A stretch of 64,000 bases of DNA from Phoma sp. XZ068 (lineage: Eukaryota; Ascomycota; Dothideomycetes; Pleosporales; Didymellaceae), in NCBI GenBank assembly GCA_004835665.1, contig RBKR01000026.1, positions 496,001-560,000 of the forward strand, given 5' to 3'. Of this stretch, positions 12,956 to 24,344 are shown in pieces. Position 1 is the first letter of the stretch; the number at the start of each line of letters is the position of its first letter. Below the pieces are notes generated by a model. The model did no database searches. It was not told the DNA's origin and saw nothing but the letters and a program-made list of their open reading frames with translations. The translations under genes and the position numbers were made by a program.

Positions 12956-13660
12956 AGCTGATGACGATGCAAGATAATGGAATGTACAGACGAGCCTGCC
13001 ACTTATCGTGGGTCACGTCTGAAGGGCAGGTTCCAGCTATCCGTGGCAGCACCGCATAGGTGTGGCAATGCAGGGCTGGGTCCCTGCGCAATGCCCGCGT
13101 TCCCCTTGCGTCCAAATGTACTGGTACTGTTTAGACGGTACGAGGAGGTAGTCGCATGCTGGATGATGTAATGATGTAATGATGAAGGATGACGGATGAA
13201 GGATTAATGATGAATGATGACTGATGAACCGTGTCCAGACGATCGACAATGTCCTTCTTGTTGATATGGACTGCTCAGCCATATGAATCTCGGTAATCTA
13301 TGCTGGCCAACGTCATTGCTGTGTTCAGAGGCTTTGCTGGCGTGGGTGTAGATTCAGGCTCGTTGAACAGTGAAAGGATGTTAGGCAGTTGGATGCATCT
13401 TACTCTTTCGCACCTGACGAGCGCAGAAGCGCTTGCACGTCGGTACTAGACGCTCTTCCCCTCTGCATACATTGTCTGTCCCACCCTGTGTGTTCCTCGG
13501 TGGTGGTGAGCCTCACATCGGTTTGCCATGTCACCCCTCGAAGCAGCTTAGCGCTATCAATTGACCTCGAGGTCCCCACTTTGTTCATCGTCGCACTTTC
13601 TCATCCACCGACATCCCGACCTCGGCAGCTCGACTGCGCTCGCGCTCAAGGTCCAACACC
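12956..13660. other. intergenic region with promoter of the second Zn2Cys6 gene
   Basis: About 700 bp between two plus-strand genes. It contains a degenerate ATGA-rich simple repeat (13161-13228). A pyrimidine-rich stretch with TCGCACTTTCTCATCC lies at about 13585, typical of fungal leader/promoter sequence before the start at 13661. No further gene was seen. Confidence 0.5.
13161..13228. repeat. degenerate (ATGATGTA / GATGAAG) simple repeat
   Basis: Runs of GATGATGTAATGATG, then GATGAAGGATGACGG, then AATGATGAATGATGAC form a low-complexity purine/AT repeat between the MOCS2A gene and the following regulator gene. Confidence 0.75.
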
Positions 13661-16456
13661 ATGTCTGCGCCAATTGACCCGGCCCTGTTCTCGCCATTCG
13701 ATGCAAAAGACAACGCGCAATCGCAACCGTACACGTCGCAGCCCCAGCAGAACGTGGGCCACCCGTACTATCTACCTACGTCAGCGCCACAGCAGCAGCC
13801 ACCACAGCACCCGCAGCCTCCGCTAAGCAACAGCTTGGATCCGGCGCTGCAACAGCCTTCGCCGCACATCGCGGAGGGTGACCACGACGAGTATGACCAG
13901 GACGACGACGGCGACCACGACGGCGCGCATGCGACCCCAGGCTCTGCGAAAGACGCCGGCGACTTCAAGCGCCCTCGAGCATGCGACTCGTGCAGAGGAC
14001 TGAAGGTGCGCTGCGACCAAGAACGCCCGGACGTATCGTGTAGAAGATGCGCAAAGGCTGGACGGCCCTGGTATGGCACTGGCCATCCGCATTGCATGCC
14101 CAACTAACCCTCTCCAGTATTACCACACCGCCCACGAGAAAGCGCCAGAAGAAAGCCGACAGCCGCGTCGCCGAGCTGGAACGCAAGATCGATGCCTTGA
14201 CAGCAACATTGCATGCGCAGAAGTCAGCCGCTCCGGATATCAGACATCACGGAGGGCTGCCACAACACGATGGCAACACTCCTGCCACAGCCATGCCCGA
14301 AGGCTCATTCCGCATGGGTACGCTCAGTCACGAATGGTCCACCCCAGGGCAGAGCAGCTATGCAAACATACCTCCAGGCTACGGGCCGGCACAGACTATC
14401 CAGCGAGGCCCAGACGCCAAGCGGAGAAAGGTAAACAATGGACACAGCCACGCAGTAGGTGCATTATCTGCTGTCGTGACCTACATCTAACATGCACAGA
14501 CAATCCCCGAGGACATGGACGCCATCCACCGCGATCTAGCTGAACATCCCGAGATGAAGCGCAACGGAAAGAGCCGGATCCATGCAGACCATTCGCACAT
14601 CAACCCACTGATTGACTCGCTTGTGAGCCCTGAGCTTGCGGAGCGCGTGTTCCTCCGATACATCAACGAGATCTGTCCGCACTTCCCTGCCGTGCCATTC
14701 CCCCATGGCACGACCGCTCGCGACGTTCGTGAAAAGAAGCCCCTGCTCTTCTTATCCTTGGTCGCTGGATCATCTCATGGTAGCGCGGAGCAGCTTGTCT
14801 CACAGGAGGTTCAGCGCGAGCTGACAAAATTGCTCAAGGATCAGCTCGCCGACATCATATGGCGCAATGGAGAGAAGTCTCTCGAGATTGTGCAGGCCTT
14901 GCAGGTTGCTGTGTTGTGGTACCGACCTCCTCTTCACTTTGAACAACACAATTTCTACATGATGGTTAACTGCGCCGCCGTAATGGCACTGGACCTTGGA
15001 CTCGGCCGGAAATCAACACCGAATGTAATGAAGCTGTCAATCGGTCCATTTCGAAGGTACCACCCCAATTCAAGCAGCATCGAAGCGCGCCGTACATTCC
15101 TCGTATGCTACTACCTCTGTATGAGCATCACGATGGTTTTGCGACGGCCGATCCTTCTTCGGTGGACCAAGTACATGGAAGAGAGTGTCAGGATCCTTGA
15201 AACTTCTCCAGATGCATTCCCCTCTGACAAGCTGCTCTGTCAGCAAGTGAAGATGGCACATATTGGAGAAAACATATCAGTTCAGTTCTGTATGGATGAT
15301 CCATCCATTGAGGTCGCCATATCTGAGCCTAAAGTTATCTACGCGCTCAAGATATTTGAAAACGAGCTTCAACAGCTCAAGGACGAGAATGCTAAGATGG
15401 GCGACGTAGACCGTAAGTTTGCCTGGACAGTCATTATGACATAGCTAACACCTCTAAGCTACACTTCGACTGGGGGAACACGTGACAAACCTCTTTCTTC
15501 ATGAGATTGCACTTCACCAAAATCAGAGTGCCTCAGACTTACAACCACCCTTTCCACTAGACGATTTCTCGCCAGGTGCGGTCAAGAAAGATGTGCCTAT
15601 AGGACCAGCGCACATTGGTGCATTAGGCGAATGCCTCACCGCTACACATGGTATACTGGATACGATCCTCAGCATACAGCTGGACATCCTGCTGACATTG
15701 CCTGTCATTTTCTGTGAGTCCCGCTGGTCAGACTTTACATGGATTATGGCTGACCATCATTCCCAAGGTGTACGCGCCATCTATGCCATCGTGTGTCTTA
15801 TGAAGATGTGGGTATCAGTCACAAGTTCCGGCGAGGTAAGCAGCATCATCAAGAAAGAAGACCTGCAGATTGAGATATACATTGAGCGGTTGGTCACCAT
15901 GTTCAACGCAATCGTCTCTCGAGACGCTCAGTCGCCGCATGGGAAATTCTATTTTGTGGCCAAGCGGTTGCAGGAGCGGTTTGCGCAGATCAAAGAAGGT
16001 ACCTCCAGATCAGAACAGGCGGACTCAAGCGAAGCATCTCGGCGGCCCTCAAACGATGGCCCTCAGCCCCCCTCCAGACAAGCCTCGACAAATCAGACGC
16101 CTCTCCATCTGCTGTCTGAAGTTGCTATGGGTAGCAGTAACTCTGGTGGATCCTCACAGACGCAATCGCACGCCCATAGCCGGTCTCAACAACAGGCGCA
16201 GGCTGCTTTGCAAGCGCACTCGCACGCCTCGCAGCAAAGCTTACAACAGAATTGGTATCCAGGCATGCCTGCACAGTCGCATGCGCCTGACATGATGGCC
16301 ATGCCGCAACCCAACTTTGATCTGAACTTTGACTTTACCCAGTTCGATCTAGGCACAGGTTCCGATGCAGATCTCTCGGCTCTCTTCATACCAGACTCGA
16401 TGCAATTGTGGAGTTACCCACCAGATGCGAACACGCAGGGTTACAGCGGGTTTTGA
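13661..16456 (+). CDS. Zn(II)2Cys6 transcription factor (Gln-rich tail)
   Basis: Five exons: 13661-14070, 14118-14430, 14500-15412, 15459-15713 and 15768-16456. The model gives about 859 residues. Introns are 47, 69, 46 and 54 nt with GTATGG, GTAAAC, GTAAGT and GTGAGT donors. An acidic Asp/Gln/Pro-rich N terminus precedes the zinc cluster Cys108, 111, 118, 127, 130, 137 (C-x2-C-x6-C-x8-C-x2-C-x6-C). The first intron interrupts the codon of the last zinc ligand. A basic linker (RKRQKK) and a short coiled coil (SRVAELERKIDALTATL) follow; this would support dimerisation. The middle region includes EARRTFLVCYYLCMSITMVLRRP and ERVFLRYINEICPHFPAVPF. The C terminus is Gln/His/Ser-rich and hydrophobic-acidic, resembling an activation domain. 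The last intron is a multiple of three with no stop, so an unspliced reading would add 18 residues. Target genes are unknown. Confidence 0.88.
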
Positions 16457-17708
16457 TTTTGATCCCCGTCGACGAACTTTCCGCGCAAATTCCATCCATC
16501 CGTTTCAGAGCGTTGCAAGCGTTTTAGCTACAATTAACTTCTATGACCAAATGTAACATCACTGCAATGACCAGTCCCATTGCATCCGATTGAGAACAAA
16601 AGAGGATCGGATATAGTACATTGTTGAAAAAGGCACCGAATCAGATCATCTCTGGGGAACCGTCAGTCCGCCCTGTCAAACATGGGATCTTGGCAATGGG
16701 TTGGTTTAACCGTTTTAAATGGCGAGGGACGAGCATTACCATCGCGGAGAACGAGCACGGCCCAGGGGTGCGGTAAGCTATGCATGATGTGTAAGGGTGG
16801 GCTGCTGCTGCAGGCCCCACCCAATGGAGCAGATTAATGGTCATTCCACCGCATTGCGAAATTTAGCAGCCAATGTCAGCTGCCGCGTTCATGCAATTAA
16901 GCGCCTATGCGCCCTTGGTCATTACCAATTCTGGGTATTTTGCTGCAGTCGTGCCGCACACGTTGGATCGTCCACCAAATGAGAGCACACGGCTTGCGAA
17001 ATTTGTCTGGCACGAAGGAAGCTAAACCTGGTAGACAATGCGGCCTTACCGCGCCGCCAGCGCAGACCAGGCTATCAATATCACGCTGCATTGAAGAGAG
17101 ATTGACCTGCTCAAAGTGTCCGACTACGAGCGTTGCGGGACGATCGGATGTTCTCCGGCATGTGTTGCCCTAGGAGTATCCTTGACCGCCAAACACCATG
17201 CGCGATGTCAAAGTAGGGGGGACAAAAACGACGACTCTTGAGAAGGTAAGGCCACGGCCATCAACGGTGAGATCGTCGTTGACATGACCCGGCGGACCGT
17301 TCAAGCCCTGGTAATGAGCCGGGTATGACCGTTGACAGGCCGGGACTTAAGGAGTGGCTGGTCATTCACGGCTCGTCGAGCAGCCGACGAACCAGGTCGC
17401 GTCGCGCTAAACCACGAGGAAGCGTTCCAAGGGCGAGGTGAAGGGCCTGGCGCTAAGCGCCCATGTCAGTGCGCAGCAGCATCCTTCGAGAAGCCTGATA
17501 GAGGTGCCGCACTAGATCCATCAAGTACTTGTTAAGATGGCTGCGGCGCCTTTCAGTGCAGGGCCGACCAGCTCACGACCCTCCCAGGCATCACCAAACC
17601 GAAGCCATCTGTATCGCGAACTGGATCATCTTGGTTAACTACCACTGGTTATGCTGGCTATCCAAGGCGTACCTTTACATAGACGGCCCACATTACCGAT
17701 CAGTCAAC
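16457..17708. other. intergenic region, no gene seen
   Basis: About 1.25 kb between plus-strand genes. Open frames here are short and without domains. The long frame that reaches the next gene (from 17529) is open upstream of the Met at 17709 but has no protein-like character before it. This stretch should hold the promoter and leader of the Myb-like gene. Confidence 0.5.
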
Positions 17709-19082
17709 ATGTCGCTCAAGGTTGAGGATGGGGTGCCTGCGCCGCATCTCTTTCCAGGCAGGTCTGCTACATGGCCTAGCTCCTACACCACTCAAGCTTG
17801 CTCGCTAGGCTCATCGCCCGCGATAAAGTCTCCCCAGCCGCCTCACACATACAGCCGTATGCACGAGAGTGCCATGTCTTCACACAATGTCAGCCACCTA
17901 CCCACAACCAGCTGGTATGATGCTTCCATGACAGCCACCGACTATCAGGTTCGTTCCGTTGATCAAGCATTAGTGGACTACAACTGACATTGTGCTTACC
18001 TAGTTTACTGGATACGACGATTATGTTCCGCCTCGGTCTTCCGTTGTTCTTTCACCACCTACGCCCACATTCTCGCAAGCAGCTCAGATAACCTCGTCGA
18101 CAGCACAGGTCGAGTCGTCAGCCAGAGTCATATCTCCAGTACCGGTGTACCCGCAGAGCACGTTAGTCCGCGAGCCGACACAGCAATCGGCTGAAGGGGC
18201 GCAGGCGTCTGAGGCAAGCTTACAGCGGTCTCCGACACAATTGAACGTCGAATCGCATGGCCAAGAGTCTTCTCATGGCCATTTCTCCGTGTTGCCGTCT
18301 GTTCCAAGCACATCATGGGCTATTGACTCACTCGGTATCCACACGCCTTCACTGCCATCTGAGTCGTATTACACGAGCTTCGCGCAGCACATACGAGGTC
18401 TCCGCAGCGGTGAAAGCACCATGGAGCTTCCGTTGACTGCGCCGCAACCACGGCGTGGGTTCACGCCTATCGCGCCTCAGCCAGTGGACACGCCCAGGTC
18501 GATGGCTGGCAAGAGATGTAGAGAGGATGACGAATTGGCAGACTTGTCAAAGAGACGGCGGCGATCCGAGTCGACGACATCTACGCAACTCGAGCTTACG
18601 GAAGAGGACAAGCTGCTGCTGAAGTTGAAGGAGGAAGAATCTATGCCGTGGAAGGATATTGCAGCGCGGTTCCAGAACGACTTGGGCAAACAATATCAGA
18701 TACCTGCGCTGCAGATGCGGCTCAAGCGTCTTCGGGAACGAATGCGAGTTTGGAGTGAAGCGGACGTGCGAGCGCTTCGCATGGCGCACGAGTACTGGGT
18801 GCAGAACAAGTTCGACATGATTTCTCAAAAGGTAGGTTTCTGGCGCCCGCGTGGTCGGTGATGGGAGCTGACCAAGTGTAGATGCTCGAATTCGGAGCGC
18901 AAGAGAAGTGGACCGCGCGTCAGTGCGCGCGCAAGTGGGCAGAGAGTGATGGCATGCCAACGGCCATGGCGCAGTACGAACAGCAGGCGCAGTACGACCA
19001 GCAGGCGCAGCACACGTTCACGCCCTACTCAATGAGCCCGGCGGAACCTGCGACATCGTTCCGACCGTACATGCACTCGTAG
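17709..19082 (+). CDS. Myb/SANT-like DNA-binding protein
   Basis: Three exons: 17709-17948, 18004-18831 and 18882-19082; introns 17949-18003 (55 nt) and 18832-18881 (50 nt). All junctions are phase 0. The product is about 422 residues. The first 270 residues are Ser/Pro/Thr-rich and probably disordered. A basic patch (KRRRR, about 264-268) resembles a nuclear localisation signal. Residues from about 278 read LTEEDKLLLKLKEEESMPWKDIAARF, a Myb-type first helix, followed by basic helices and a second unit (VWSEADVRALRMAHEYW ... KWTARQCARKWAE). The two units resemble tandem Myb/SANT repeats with spaced Trp residues. The tail has two AQYxQQAQ repeats. The start was set at 17709 because upstream sequence in frame looks non-coding. 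No characterised orthologue is recognised. Confidence 0.78.
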
Positions 19083-19845
19083 CTGCATGTCTTTGGCGAA
19101 GGCTCTGTCACGATGTTTTGGGCTTCGCGGCTGGTTGGATACTTGTTCTCCTTTGTTCTCGCCCAGGGCTGTTTCTGGGCCATGGGCGTTCTTCTCCGCT
19201 GTATTGTGCATGGCTGTTTTAGCTGGCTGCTATATACCCTCGCTTGCTTGCCTTGCCCCGTGGCAGGTGTTTTGTAGATGCAACCAAGACTACAGAGTCT
19301 ATGAATGGACGACCAGTTTTTCCTTTGACAAGACTTGTTGCCTTGAAGGACAAGATTCGGTAGCTCGACGGACAAGGTTTGTTTACTTTGAGCACAGCAG
19401 GGCTGGTAGCGTGGAGATGGTAGTGCTGCTCTCTCAGCCCCGTGTCTGGGCGGCAGTGGATGTAGCCCCAGTGCGAAGCAGGCAAGCGCGATGCAGGGCC
19501 GGGGCGGGTGCCAAGCCGGAAGAGCTCCACGCAAGCGCGAGGACGTTGACGTGGAGGAGGTGACGGGCCAGCTATCAAGAGCAGCGCGCCGCGGTCCGTC
19601 CTCTCCTCGCCGCACGCAGCCCTCCAGGCACCGACCCACCCACACCGCACACGCACACGCACACGCACACACACTCGCACACGCACACACACTCGCACAC
19701 GCACACACACACGCACACGCAGGAGCATCCCTTGCATCGCTCCGCCGCGCCCACCAGCCACTGCAGCAGCTGCATCGAGACACCGGAGGCGGCAGGTCTC
19801 GCACCGCACCGCCCGCCCGTCGCATCGCGCAGCTCTCGTCGGGCC
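19083..19845. other. intergenic region and ERD2 gene promoter
   Basis: About 760 bp between the Myb-like stop and the ERD2 start. It holds a CA-rich microsatellite (19641-19722) and a GC-rich leader. Overlapping long frames on the minus strand (19025-19825, 19219-20037) are artefacts of this low-complexity, GC-rich DNA. Confidence 0.6.
19641..19722. repeat. (CA)n/(CACACG)n microsatellite
   Basis: About 80 nt of CACACGCACACG and CACACACTCG units, 124 bp upstream of the ERD2 start codon. Length variation is expected and could affect promoter spacing; that effect is inference. Confidence 0.9.
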
Positions 19846-21021
19846 ATGAAGTTCAACCTCTTCCACATCCTCGGCGACGTGTCGCACACGTCGTCGAAGC
19901 TCATCCTGATATGGGCCATGCACTCCAACAGCAGCTCCGAGGGCGTCTCGCTCATCACGCAGGCCCTCTACGCCCTCGTCTTCTGCACCCGCTACCTCGA
20001 CATCTTCACCTCGAGCGCGACCAAGGATGCCGAGCACACGTGGAACTTTACCCTCAAGGTGCGCCCCATGGCCGGCTCTGTATGACTGACGCGCTGACGT
20101 GCCCGAGATCTTCTACACGCTCTCGTCCTTGTACATCATCTTCCTGATGACCAGCGTCTATGCCCGCACCCGTGAGCGCGAAAAGGCCTGGAAGTTTGGC
20201 ATGTACTGTCTGCTCGGCGCCCTGGTCGTCGCGCCCTTCTGGTACCTCATCTTCTCCAGCCACGTCATTGGTCGCAGCACTTTTATGAAGGTACCTTGCA
20301 CCACCCACCCCCTCCCTTCTCTGTCGCTGACGCCGCGCAGCTTCTCTGGGTCTTCTCGGAAATCCTCGAGTCCGTCTGCATCATCCCGCAGCTGCTGCTC
20401 CTCCGCCAAACCACCGTGCCCACCGTCATCGACTCCTTCTACCTCGTCACCCTCGGCACCTACCGCTTCCTCTACATCCTGAACTGGATCGTCCGTGCCG
20501 CCAATGAAACTGGCTACCGCGACCCCACTAGCTGGGTCTGGGGCACCATCCAGACAGCCTTGATGATTGACTTCGCCTGGGTCTACTACACCCGCCAGCG
20601 TGTCAAGCTGAGGCAAGGCGGTGTCGTTGACTCTGAGGATCTGGGCCGGGGATGGCTTGTTGGCAGGTTGGCGGGAATGGGCAGGAAGAGCGCCGACAAC
20701 TTCGACTACGATGAGGAGTCTGGACAGCAGCCAAGTAACCCGCAGCCCCAGAACAAGTGGGGAAGGAGGGGAATCAGCGTATCTGCGGATGAGGGTGTGC
20801 TTGATGCCCCGAAGCGGAAAGGGCCCGTGGACCGTGATTCCGAGAGTCAGCCCCTGGCTGATCCTGCCGCGTTTGAGGACGATGAGAGTGACGATGATGC
20901 GCCTCCCGCCGCAGCTACCAGTTCGAATGCTGCGCCTGCGCATGACAGTGGCGTCAGAAGGGATGAGTGGGACGATGATGTCGATGACGATGCCAAAGCT
21001 CATGATGGAACCGCCAAATGA
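19846..21021 (+). CDS. ER lumen protein-retaining receptor (ERD2/KDEL receptor) with acidic C-terminal extension
   Basis: Three exons: 19846-20058, 20108-20290 and 20341-21021; introns of 49 and 50 nt, all phase 0. The product is 358 residues. The core of about 215 residues is the seven-helix ERD2 fold: FHILGDVSHTSSKLILIWAM at the N terminus, SLITQALYALVFCTRYLDIF, the LMTSVY and FWYLIF segments, and EILESVCIIPQLLLLRQT, typical of KDEL/HDEL receptors that retrieve luminal ER proteins from the Golgi in COPI vesicles. The YRFLYILNWI and TALMIDFAWVYYTRQRVKL motifs close the core. Animal and yeast receptors end about here, with a short cytosolic tail. This protein carries some 140 extra residues, strongly acidic (DDDESDDDA-like and DDDVDDDAK). 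The tail would be cytosolic and could affect COPI sorting; that role is inferred. It is convergent with the SET gene, 169 bp away. Confidence 0.93.
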
Positions 21022-21190
21022 TCAGACCAGCGTACACTCGCTCTTCCCACTTTCTCACCGAAGCGTCATGGCTGCGTTTATATGCGTACAATTCAATACC
21101 AAACACCAGCATTTGCATACCGACAAGGTTTTTGCATCCCAAGCCGTGTGTGAACTATCAGTGTCATGCTGACTTGAGCATCTCCTCTCC

Positions 21191-22435
21191 TCATGCTGCA
21201 CACCTCGTACATGCACACTCGAACCCCCAGTTCTTTCTCAACCTCTGCATCCTCTCCTCGCGTCCCAACTTTCGCTCCTCTCCACTCAAGTACGTAATAT
21301 TCAGCTCCTCCCCTTTCACAATATCACACCCAGCCCTGAAACACCACGCCCGCCCCTCCCGCGCCTTGTTCACATTCGGACCGCACGAGTGGTTGAAGTA
21401 GCTGGCGGCGGGCCAGCACCCGAAGCCGAAGAATTCCGACCCATCGTCCTCGAGCGAGCGGATGCCAAAGGAATTGTGGCTGTCGCGTGAGGAGAAGAGA
21501 AACAAGATTTCGGCCGTGACGAGCGGTAGGAGCTGCAGAGGGAGAATAGCGACCAGGTGCAAGTAGGACCGCACAAAGGCCTGGAGATCGTCGACGCTGT
21601 GATAGGGCGTGTTGTCCTCGGCGAGGGCAAGCACTGTCCCCCAGTCGCTGGGCGCGTTGTGGCGCCACACGACTCCGCTGACGATGAAGGACATGACGTC
21701 GGGTGAGATCTTCTGTTGCAGCGCTTTTTGGACCGCCTTGCGGTGCTGCTTTGTGATGGGCACTGGCTCGTCGTCCTTGGTCTCGGCATCCGGAAGAGAC
21801 AAGGACGTAGGGCGCTCTGCTTGCCGTGCAGCCCGTATCAGACTCGCCTGCGCATCCACATGTTCCCACGCCGTCCTGATGTCGTTGCTCGTGGGCCGCG
21901 GCAACTCGGCCTCGACCATGTCAGCGTCCTCTCTGCTCCTCTTCTTCACAAACGCCTCCACCGCAGTCCATGCCTGCACGCCAAGGGTCCCGTTCGACTG
22001 CGTCCACAGCTCGTGGCACTCCCGCGAGCAAAAGGCGAACCCTACCGTCGCGTCTCGTATGGGTAGGTCCCGCCCAAAATCGTAGCGGAAGCACTGGCCG
22101 CAGACTTCGCGGCGGTATTCGCGGAGCAGGACTGAGAGCGTCAGGTCTTCCGAGCGCCAAATCAGGGTGCCGCGGGCTATGTCGCGCGTTGCAAAGACAG
22201 CTCGGCCGGCGGTGGGTGTGTCGCGGATCTCGAAGAGAGGGTTGGTGGGCGGCCCCGCGGGAAGGGAGCTCGGGGGCGTGGTGGAAAGCGCGGACGAGGC
22301 CGACGACGGCCGGGACAGGCTACATGCTGACGAGGCCGTGGTGGAGGCGGGCTTGTCCGAGGGGCACATGGCCTGTGGCGTGTCGCTGGCAGGTGTTGGC
22401 GCTTGCAAATCAGTGCGTTTGCAATATGCAGCCAT
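21191..22435 (-). CDS. SET-domain protein (SMYD/Set5-Set6-like)
   Basis: A single exon. The frame is open to 22570, but the most likely start is Met at 22435, giving 414 residues; the 45 residues upstream look like translated leader. A Ser/Pro-rich N terminus precedes a SET domain split by an insertion. The N part is PLFEIRDTPTAGRAVFATRDIARGTLIW. A zinc-binding-like insert (CGQC ... FCSREC, MYND-like spacing) follows. The C part contains YFNHSCGPNV (the NHSC cofactor-binding motif), GEELNITYL and a post-SET-like CACTRC near the end. This arrangement is that of SMYD proteins and yeast Set5/Set6. Methyltransferase activity on histone or non-histone lysines is family knowledge; the substrate is unknown. 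The NHSC and the Tyr of ITYL are intact, so activity is plausible. Confidence 0.88.
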   Translation of the reverse strand: MAAYCKRTDLQAPTPASDTPQAMCPSDKPASTTASSACSLSRPSSASSALSTTPPSSLPAGPPTNPLFEIRDTPTAGRAVFATRDIARGTLIWRSEDLTLSVLLREYRREVCGQCFRYDFGRDLPIRDATVGFAFCSRECHELWTQSNGTLGVQAWTAVEAFVKKRSREDADMVEAELPRPTSNDIRTAWEHVDAQASLIRAARQAERPTSLSLPDAETKDDEPVPITKQHRKAVQKALQQKISPDVMSFIVSGVVWRHNAPSDWGTVLALAEDNTPYHSVDDLQAFVRSYLHLVAILPLQLLPLVTAEILFLFSSRDSHNSFGIRSLEDDGSEFFGFGCWPAASYFNHSCGPNVNKAREGRAWCFRAGCDIVKGEELNITYLSGEERKLGREERMQRLRKNWGFECACTRCAA

Positions 22436-23195
22436 GGGGCTGGTGATCAAGAGCGCGTGGTGACTATGTAGTAGGTACGTGCAGAGATCGTAGCACTCCA
22501 AAGCTCCCTGGAGCAGGAGAGCTTTTGACGATGAGGGGCCAGTGTTGCAATGATCAACTATGCATGTCACGTATACTAGAGTTAGCGGAGGAGGATCGAA
22601 TCAACGGGGACATGGTATGTCTAGTGCTGTTTTGGGTGGGAGCTGGCAGTGGCGAGCGATGAATGAAGTCGCATGTGTGGGAGCCGTGGACATTTTTGAT
22701 GTCGTGCCTGGCCAGACCCTGAGATCGACAGCCACACTAGCAGGGATATCGGCTGGAACGACCACCAAAACCGACCCATCCTGAATAAGCAAACTCCACG
22801 CGAGTATACATAGATTGATGGATGGACTTTTGGACGCGAGAGTGAACCCGCATGCTACAAGTGCACATCATCCCTGGCCCAAGCTACAGAGTGTGTTAGC
22901 TGTCTTGGAGCCAGAGATTCCCCTCGGCATTGCTGCCTCTTTCACAGGCTGTACGAAATAGCATTCAACGCTACAAGTCCATCATCTACATCAGAATGGA
23001 GAACTTTGAACAGCCTCTGACACGCGTAAGGTTGATCTGTTCATCAAAATAATAGCACACCACACAAAGGCGCATCATCATGCATGCTGGAGCAACAGTA
23101 CCAGCCGTTTTCAAGCCAAGGATCGATTCAACATGTAGCGGGCATCGACGTCGACTAGGAAATCAGAGTTCTAAAACGTAAAGGCTGTGATTTCC
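22436..23195. other. intergenic region between two minus-strand genes
   Basis: About 760 bp containing the SET gene leader and promoter and the 3' region of the lactonohydrolase gene. No additional gene or repeat was recognised. Confidence 0.5.
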
Positions 23196-24344
23196 TCAAC
23201 ACACCCCAAAATCTCTGCAGAGCTCCCTCCCCCTCGCACGGACATTCTCTACGATCCACAACTGTGCATTGGTGAAGACCATAACAGCACCTGGCAGGAA
23301 CGCAAAGTTGTTTGTTTCCACTCCGGTCCAAACTTTGCCCAATAGCCTCCCCTCAGGATTCCAGATGTGGATACCGTCGCCACATCCTGCCCAAACGTTG
23401 CCCTCAGTATCGCAATGTACGCCATCAGGAAATCCATAGTCTGCGTACGCAAACGTTCTGCGACCCGTCAGGCTCTTATTGTCCACAACATCGAAGGCGT
23501 ATAGAGTTGCGGGACGGGTCAAGTTCGTATCAAAGCCAGCAGCACCCGTGTCACTAACATACATCGTCCTCAAATCCGGCGAGAACTCCAACCCGTTCGG
23601 CTGCACGAAACCATCTGCCACGACAGCAATTTCGCCAGTCTTGGGAGAGAAGCGGTACACTTGCTTTGGGATGGTAGGTAGAGGCCTGAAATATTGGAAA
23701 TACCCATAGTCCGCATCCGTGAACCAAAGGTCTCCCGTCTCGGGATGTTGGCGCACATCGTTGATGCTGGAGAAGTTGCGGCCCAGGAAGGAGGTTAGAA
23801 TCTTCTCTGATGCCCCGGTGACAGGATCGACGGAGACAAGCGCTGAGTAGTTATAAAAGTCTCCTTCATCGCAATACAGCACTCGGGACGGAAAGGAGCC
23901 GTTGCCTTCGGTGCCGGGAGGGAAATAGCTTGTTCCGCCGTTGGGTTCAGCAAGCTCAGAGTAGCGCGTAGAGGTGAAGGAGTAATTGTTCGCAAGGTCT
24001 AAAACGGTAACATTGATAGGGTTTTTGAGATCCCCTGCCCAATTGCTTGTCACATAGAGCTTGTTGGTTTTCTTGCTGTACACTCCAGCTTCGTGGAAAG
24101 CTTGATAATCGAGGCTGTACAACTGTCGGGCTGTTGCTCCCTCCCCTATGACTGTAGCAAAGCTCTGGTCGTAGGCAATGAGTTCAATTGTTTTCGGATT
24201 GGACGTGTTTGTCGTGGCAAGCGTGTTCAAGTACGCTGGGTCTGTTGCATAGGACAACAAGTCGATGGGTACGATGCTCGACATGACGGATGCAACAACT
24301 GTCGTAATGATGATTTTCCAGATGACCGTCAGCTCAGCCTCCAT
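23196..24344 (-). CDS. SMP-30/gluconolactonase-family lactonohydrolase, membrane-anchored or secreted
   Basis: A single exon of 382 residues. Residues 7-21 (VIWKIIITTVVASVM) form a hydrophobic segment that can act as signal anchor or signal peptide. Several N-glycosylation sequons (NVT, NYS, NGS, NFS, NLT, NKS) fit passage through the secretory route. The six-bladed propeller signatures of SMP-30/gluconolactonase proteins are present: a Glu in FHEAGV, INDVRQHPETGDLWFTDADYG, VQPNGLEFSPDLRTMYVSDTG and YGFPDGVHCDTEGNVWAG. These supply the Glu, two Asn and Asp that bind the catalytic metal. Fungal relatives hydrolyse aldono- or pantoyl lactones; the substrate here is not predictable. The gene is divergent from the crotonase gene, which may indicate shared regulation. 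Confidence 0.88.
   Translation of the reverse strand: MEAELTVIWKIIITTVVASVMSSIVPIDLLSYATDPAYLNTLATTNTSNPKTIELIAYDQSFATVIGEGATARQLYSLDYQAFHEAGVYSKKTNKLYVTSNWAGDLKNPINVTVLDLANNYSFTSTRYSELAEPNGGTSYFPPGTEGNGSFPSRVLYCDEGDFYNYSALVSVDPVTGASEKILTSFLGRNFSSINDVRQHPETGDLWFTDADYGYFQYFRPLPTIPKQVYRFSPKTGEIAVVADGFVQPNGLEFSPDLRTMYVSDTGAAGFDTNLTRPATLYAFDVVDNKSLTGRRTFAYADYGFPDGVHCDTEGNVWAGCGDGIHIWNPEGRLLGKVWTGVETNNFAFLPGAVMVFTNAQLWIVENVRARGRELCRDFGVC

Noticed and set aside
19025..20037. Long minus-strand open frames (266 and 272 codons)
   Set aside because: They run across the CA microsatellite and antisense to the ERD2 exon; Cys/Val/Arg repeats come from the (CA)n tract.
20158..21003. 281-codon minus-strand frame
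   Set aside because: Exact antisense shadow of the third ERD2 exon.
22435..22570. N-terminal extension of the SET-domain frame
   Set aside because: 45 codons without conserved character; the Met at 22,435 gives a typical protein length. An upstream start cannot be excluded.
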